Positions 59,009-64,000 of a stretch of 64,000 nucleotides of DNA are shown here, in pieces. Location of the stretch: contig OZ316895.1 of assembly GCA_973895155.1 (NCBI GenBank), positions 15,376,001-15,440,000 on the forward strand. Reading direction: 5' to 3'. Position 1 is the stretch's first letter, and each line of letters begins with the position of its first letter. The notes under the pieces are model-generated. The model had not been told where the DNA came from, did no database searches, and saw only the letters and a list, made by a program, of their open reading frames with translations. The DNA is from Marsupella aquatica. Its lineage: Eukaryota > Marchantiophyta. A program made the position numbers and the translations under genes.

Positions 59009-61357
59009 TTACTGCTCGCCGGCAGTACTACTCACAAGAGGAGCAGTCTCCTCCTCTGTACCCTGAACTTTCTTGAAGTCTAAATCGAATGAGTCTGAGC
59101 CGAGCGAATCTGCATGGATGGGCTTTGTAAGGTCGGCTGACTCCATCGGTTGGTACTTGTGCAGCTCAGTATCATCCAAGCTCTCCTCCCCCGCCAAGTC
59201 CAATTCACGACGTCCCTCTGCCAGAGAACCTTGGGGTGGCGGAACCAGCCCAGATTGTGCATTCAGATCTGCTGCAGCCACTAATGTCGCCCCCACTCCA
59301 CCAATCCGCAGGTCATCCACATTTCGACCTCGCAGCTCGGCTTCCAGCACTTTGTATGCGTCCTCGTACGTGACAACTTTATCTGCTGGCAAATCTGCTG
59401 TCGCGTCCTGCATCACATTCACAAGACGTTTTTAGATAACCATGGATGGTTTTCATTGCTTACGACCATTTGAGAACCTAAAACGAAATTAGAAGCTCTG
59501 CCAATCGGTCAGAGAAACTAACAAACGTGGAGAGTAGCTTCATGCTCAGATCTAAGGTACTAGAGGAAGAATCACATAGCGTAATTATATTTATAATGCA
59601 CTGAACTGACGAGACGCTTCAGGTTTTAATTCCAAATGTGACTAGCTTAAGATTCTAACCAAAGATAAAATCCAATGACTCAGCTTTCAATTAGTGGAAA
59701 CCAACACCATGCAGTCGAAGAAGCATAATGCTCATCCTATTTCATTGACAATTTTCTGTCACCGGCGCCGTAAAGATAAGGTGTACTGCTGCGAGGATTG
59801 CTATTATTGCCAAGTAAATTTTCAAATCAAATCAACAATTACTCACCATCAGCACTCTTATGAGTTATTGATCGTTTCTATCACACACTTCAGAAGGCCG
59901 TAATGACAAATCCAAATTAAGTTCAGTCTCACCATTAGCACGTCCGCTAAAGTAGTCTGACCGGCCGCATCCGTTCGACGGTTCAACTCAGCTGCTGATT
60001 GAGCAGTTGCACCAATACCACCTTTTACGGGCATCGAGACTCCCGTCGCGCGCCTCTCAGCGCTCTCTATGGCGCGAGCGTCACTGTCTTCTATAGGTCG
60101 GTCACCAGCTCCCACAGCAGCGGCTTCCAACGCCTGCATGTCAACCAGTTAACGTGCGTTAATAAATGCAAATGTATCAGTCAAATCCGGAGATCAGGCA
60201 GGAACTCGCCCTATTTAGGTAGCGGAAAACTCGTCGTTTCTCGTGCACATTGGAACCTTACACGTCTAAGAAACCTACAATCCGAAGGTAATAATGCACT
60301 ACTTATTGTCGAATTGCATTATTACTTCGTAGTGCCGAATGTCGAATAGGACTGAGCTTCGATTCTTTGCAAAGTAAAGTGATTCGAGACAGAGCTTCAG
60401 TCAATTTTTCCATATACTCGAGGAAGCAGTCTGGGTCGCAGTCAACTCTTTGGAGTATTTCAAGTATCAGGAAGTTCGGTCTCTCCTATTGTTCGTGAAT
60501 GATCAAATCAAATTCATTCGAAAACATTCAGATAAAAAATTTTCAACTCAGTTCTTTGGATAATGATGGTCAGTTTGTCCTGGGCTCAACAAACACGTTG
60601 AGGGTCATTACATCTACATTCAGACCTTCAGCCAGATTTAACGTATGTTCGAGAAACATCGTTTCAGTTCCAGTCCAATTCTCGTAGTTTCAATCTGAAG
60701 AACAAAATTCAGGAAAACATAGGCTCGGCTATGTGGACGATCAGACAAGACATCAATTTTGCACACAGATGCAGAACTGGAAAGTGGAAGTGGAGCACTG
60801 ACCTCTCCAATAGTGACGGCATCCAGGGAAGCGATGGCCGGATCTGTGGGTGTGGGACGGGCGGTAGCAGTGACGGGATGTCCCGCCACATACTCGATGT
60901 CCATGACAGCACCTGGGACAGACGTCTCTGTGACGCCGAGACCGTACTCGGACACCCGGGAGTGGGCGTCTCTCTCGACAAACCCGCCGTGCACATTTTT
61001 GGCCGCAGCAGATTGCATTGCTGATGCTGCACCGTCTTTCAGAGTGTGGCCGAACGCCATCGACTCCGCTGTCTGCATCAAAGACGCATCCTCGGTGGTG
61101 ATCGCCTCCCCCGCAAGTTCCCCTGGCTGATCTGCTACGGCTGGGAAAACATCGCCATAAGTCAATACATGGCCAACCTCAGGCTTCAGCCGCTGCTCGG
61201 TACTCACACCCTCTGGTGTCTCTTCCTCCTTGTCCTCCTGGGATGACACCGGTGATGACACCACCGGTGATGGCATCGGTGATGTCGGCTGCTCCTGAAA
61301 ATCTGAGGACATTCCGCCGACAGTCTCGGCAGGCTTGTGAAGCTGCTCCTGACTCAT
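59009..61357 (-). CDS. SMP-domain late-embryogenesis-abundant protein (three exons)
   Basis: A LEA protein of the seed-maturation-protein family (Pfam SMP), hydrophilic and thought to protect cells during desiccation. Exons: 60803-61357, 59933-60133 and 59009-59407 (TAA at 59009-59011), giving 384 residues. Introns of 669 and 525 bp have GT-AG ends and codon-phase-0 junctions. I use ATG 61355-61357; the codon at 61361-61363 is GTG. After a Pro/Ser/Glu-rich head, three SMP repeats follow: VGHVLTYGDVFPAVA ... AMQSAAAKN; VTIGEALEAAAVGAGDRP ... GGIGATAQSAAELN; and KVVTYEDAYKVLEAELRG ... GVGATLVAAADLN. The first intron splits repeat 2 after VTIGE, and the second falls before repeat 3. Low Cys and high Ala/Glu suit a heat-stable disordered protein. 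Upstream G-box repeats suggest ABA control. Confidence 0.93.
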
Positions 61358-62043
61358 AGTCACGTCCGACCCGATCCGCTCGAAAAAGCTGCAATCCGCT
61401 GCAGAGATAGTAAAGCCAGTTGAAATGTCGCTCGATCAGTCTTCTTCTCCTCCGTCGTCTTCACACAAACTGAACTGGAGACGAATTGAATTGCGAGAGA
61501 GACAAAGTGAGACACACAACTTCAGATCGATGAAATTACAAGCCTAGCAACACTGAAAGCCGATTCATATACGCGTGCCAAGAAAGGAACTCAAGGAAGA
61601 ACGAAAGAACGAAAGAACGGAAGAAAGAAAGAACAAATAACAGTCCAGTGGATTCACGAGATCGGTGCTCCGTCCAATGGAGAATCGTACCAGCTTGCTT
61701 CCGCTTCGTCGATTCTGGGTTTGCGAATTCGAGAGTGATGTGTGTCTGAACGGAACTCTACCCATTAAATTGGGCTGTCCTCGCCTCTCGCTGGGCGTTT
61801 CGGACTTTCTGCCCTCATGATTCTGCACTGGCTTGTTCTGCTGTGACGGGGAAGCGAGTGCCGGTGCCGGTGCCGGGTGGTCCAGACGACAACTGTTTGC
61901 ATATGAGAGGCGGACATCTGGAGCGGGGGAAGTCTTGGCGGAAAGCCTCTTTCGGCGGCAAGTCCGCAAGTACCCCTTCGTGTCGCGCGACGGACTCAGC
62001 ATCGAACGCCACCTATGCACTTTGAGATGTGCAGAGAAGTGCA
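61358..62043 (-). promoter_or_regulatory. proximal promoter and 5' UTR region of the SMP gene
   Basis: A TATAT-like word at about 61567-61571 lies about 210 bp upstream of the ATG. It overlaps ACGCGTG (61571-61577), the core of the CE3 coupling element that works with ABREs. The 161-codon open frame across this region (61565-62050, minus) is Ser/Arg-biased and unlike any known protein, so I do not call it a gene. Confidence 0.4.
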
Positions 62044-63030
62044 TTGCCACGTGGCCTGCAATGATTCCTGTTTAGGTACTGCCCCAAAGCCACTATGGGA
62101 AATACAGTAGATATACTAGACCAAATGCCAAATGGACTCCTTATTTAATTAAACTGGAACTCTTAATTGATCGACCGACCCCTAAACTGGAAAGTTTTAT
62201 TTGATGTCTTGATGTGCGCCATCACAATTTGGGTGCATTGATTTAATGTTCGACCCCTAAATAGAAAATTGTTACTTGATGTACCCCATGACATTCTGGG
62301 GTACATTCATTTAAGAGAATGGCCTTGCCAGGTGGACTGTAATGATTCCTTTTTTGTTACTACCTCAAGCAACTATGGAACTGTATACTAGACTAGATGG
62401 ACTCTCAAACTGAAAACTTGCATGATGGACCCCTAAACTGGAAACTCTTACTTGATGGGCCCATCACAATTTGGGTACATTGATTTAAGGTTCGACCCCT
62501 AAATAAACACCCCATGACATTTTGGGTACATTCATTTAAGAGAAGTGCCTTGCCACGTGGACTGTAATGATTCCATTTTAGTTACTACCTCAAGCAACTA
62601 TGGAACTATATACTAGACTAGATGGACTCTCAAACTGAAAACTTGCATGATGGACCCCTAACCTCGAAACTCTTACTTGACGGACCCCATCATAATTTGG
62701 GTACATTGATTTAAGGTTCGACCCCTAAATAGAAAACTTGTTACTTGATGTACCCGATGACATTTTGGGTACATTCATTTGAGATAAGTGCATTGCCACG
62801 TGAACTGTAATGATTCCTTTTTAGTTACTACCTCAAGCAACTATGGAAATAGATATACTAGACCAGATGGACTACTGAACTGAAAACTCGGACTGCTAAA
62901 CTGAAAACTCATACTTGATGGGCCCCATCACATTTTGGATACAATGATTTAATGTCGGACCCCTAAATCGAAAACTGTTACTTGATGTACCCCATGACAT
63001 TTTGGGTACATTCACTTAAGGTTCGTCAAT
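62044..63030. repeat. four-unit tandem array (225-281 bp) with G-box/ABRE cores
   Basis: Units start near 62044, 62325, 62550 and 62793 with TTGCCACGTGG or a variant, followed by CTGTAATGATTCC, CTACCTCAAGCAACTATGGAA, ACTAGATGGACTC and AAACTGAAAACT. Each unit also contains two related half-units of roughly 70 bp (CCCCTAAA..GAAAACT..TTACTTGATG..CCATGACATTTTGGGTACATT..TTTAAG). CACGTG is intact at 62048-62053, 62554-62559 and 62797-62802 and is CAGGTG in unit 2. The array lies about 0.7-1.7 kb upstream of the SMP/LEA start codon. Confidence 0.85.
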
Positions 63031-64000
63031 AAATAGTATGGATCACTCACTCCTCATGGGGCCCATAAACTAACATTTCATTTTGGGGGTGCATCTACTC
63101 TAGCATATCTCTCATCAACAACTATAGGCAGACTAGTGTTAATCCAAGGGGGCCAACTCAACCCCCTTTATTGGGTCTTGCATTCAGTTGAGATCCGGTT
63201 TGGCGCTTTTAAAAATCTGGCGGTGTGATTATTAGATGCTTTTGCCAAATAATAAAGGCGAGAACATGGCAGTGTGATAATTACATACTTTTGTATATTC
63301 TCCAAATAATAAAGGCCAATGTCATCTGTCCCAAACTTTTGATATGATGTGGACAAGTGCAGACAGTCAGCTTGGCCTAAGTGCACCTTCCACAAGTGCA
63401 CAATCTGGTTTACACAGAGGCTTGTCATTCTACCCTCCCCCCCCCCCTTCCTCTTTGGGGTTTGTTGCATTTCTTATGATTGTTTAGAGGTCTCCTTTAA
63501 ATGACAAAAACATAAGTGCAAACTCTCCATAAGTCATATACATTTATTTATACTGTTTTTTACTAATCCTTCCCCCAAAGTGACCAGAATTACTAACTAT
63601 TCCCCCAAAATAAATTAATTGTCAAGTGCACCCCCATTTTGTATATGAGGTTATGTGATCTGTCCTCATTGGTCCAAAGTCACATGGCAAGGCGCTACTG
63701 GCCCGTGTTACCTCAATCAAAAGCACCCTATCTTGGCCGGCCCCCTCACAAACTGGGTCATTGACGCCTGACCATTTTTGTGGAGGAAAACCCGGGTTTG
63801 AGGGTTGCAGGCTATCATTGGGCTGGCAGTGTGGATGCTGGGCTTATAGGTGCCGTTCGGCATGCAATGGCGGTCATCAGGCTTGCAAGGCCTCAACGAT
63901 CCAGTTTGCAATGGGGGGGCTAACATAGGGGGCTTATTGTTGGGAAAATTAGCATGATACACAACCAAGAGCACAACCACCAAGCAAGGACACTGACACC
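63031..64000. other. terminal spacer, no gene recognised
   Basis: It contains a C11 run at about 63437-63447 and the recurrent word AAGTGCA. Open frames at 63168-63470 and 63717-63983 (minus) have no family features. Confidence 0.4.

Noticed and set aside
61358-61363. Start of the SMP protein two codons earlier at 61363
   Set aside because: That codon is GTG. The first in-frame ATG is 61355-61357.
61565-62050. 161-codon minus-strand open frame upstream of the SMP gene
   Set aside because: Composition is Ser/Arg/Pro-biased, no domain is visible, and it overlaps the promoter and the first satellite unit. It is most likely chance.
62236-62720. GGTTCGACCCC words as tRNA B boxes
   Set aside because: No A box at the right distance and no cloverleaf can be drawn. 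They are part of the satellite unit.

Overview
The window is nuclear DNA of a land plant. Supporting this are spliceosomal introns, a plastid-targeted tandem Cpn10 co-chaperonin, a CPL1-type phosphatase with two dsRNA-binding domains, an SMP-domain LEA protein, telo-box promoter motifs and two Ty1/copia retrotransposons. Compact genes separated by long, repeat-rich spacers would suit a seedless plant (bryophyte or lycophyte), but I cannot name the species.

Layout. (1) About 0.56-11.5 kb, plus strand: a 24-exon kinesin-4 (KIF4-like) gene whose 5' end lies off the window. Tail-to-tail with it at 12.3-13.7 kb is an intronless TRM10-type tRNA m1G9 methyltransferase, followed at 14.7-14.9 kb by a tiny gene for ribosomal protein bL33 (56 codons). 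(2) 15.77-22.63 kb: a full-length copia element on the minus strand with very short 108-bp LTRs that differ at one base and a 5-bp target duplication. Its gag-pol frame is interrupted by three nonsense codons. Its primer-binding site matches the 5' half of tRNA-Ile rather than a tRNA 3' end. (3) 24.07-24.89 kb: intronless chloroplast Cpn20. (4) 26.8-27.9 kb: two local repeat families, the second split by another full-length copia element (27.89-34.70 kb, plus strand, 344-bp LTRs, Tnt1/Tork-like, conventional tRNA-iMet primer site, seven stops and one frameshift). Diverged copies of the split minisatellite reappear at 35.0-35.3 kb. (5) 38.04-41.18 kb, minus strand: a 1046-residue intronless CPL1/FRY2-like RNA polymerase II CTD phosphatase. 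(6) 41.2-58.7 kb: gene-poor spacer with a solo LTR related to the second copia element (51.2 kb), a tRNA-derived SINE (54.2 kb), a perfect 23-bp hairpin (57.0 kb) and several short tandem arrays. (7) 59.0-61.36 kb, minus strand: a three-exon SMP/LEA gene. Beginning about 0.7 kb upstream is a four-unit tandem array (62.04-63.03 kb), in which three units carry a CACGTG G-box/ABRE core, a plausible ABA/desiccation control region.

The host genes are independent housekeeping and stress functions with no operon-like logic. The most interesting signals are the inosine-compatible half-tRNA-Ile primer site, the G-box satellite upstream of the LEA gene, the long structured leaders of both retroelements, and the contrast between near-identical LTRs and a broken coding frame in the first element.
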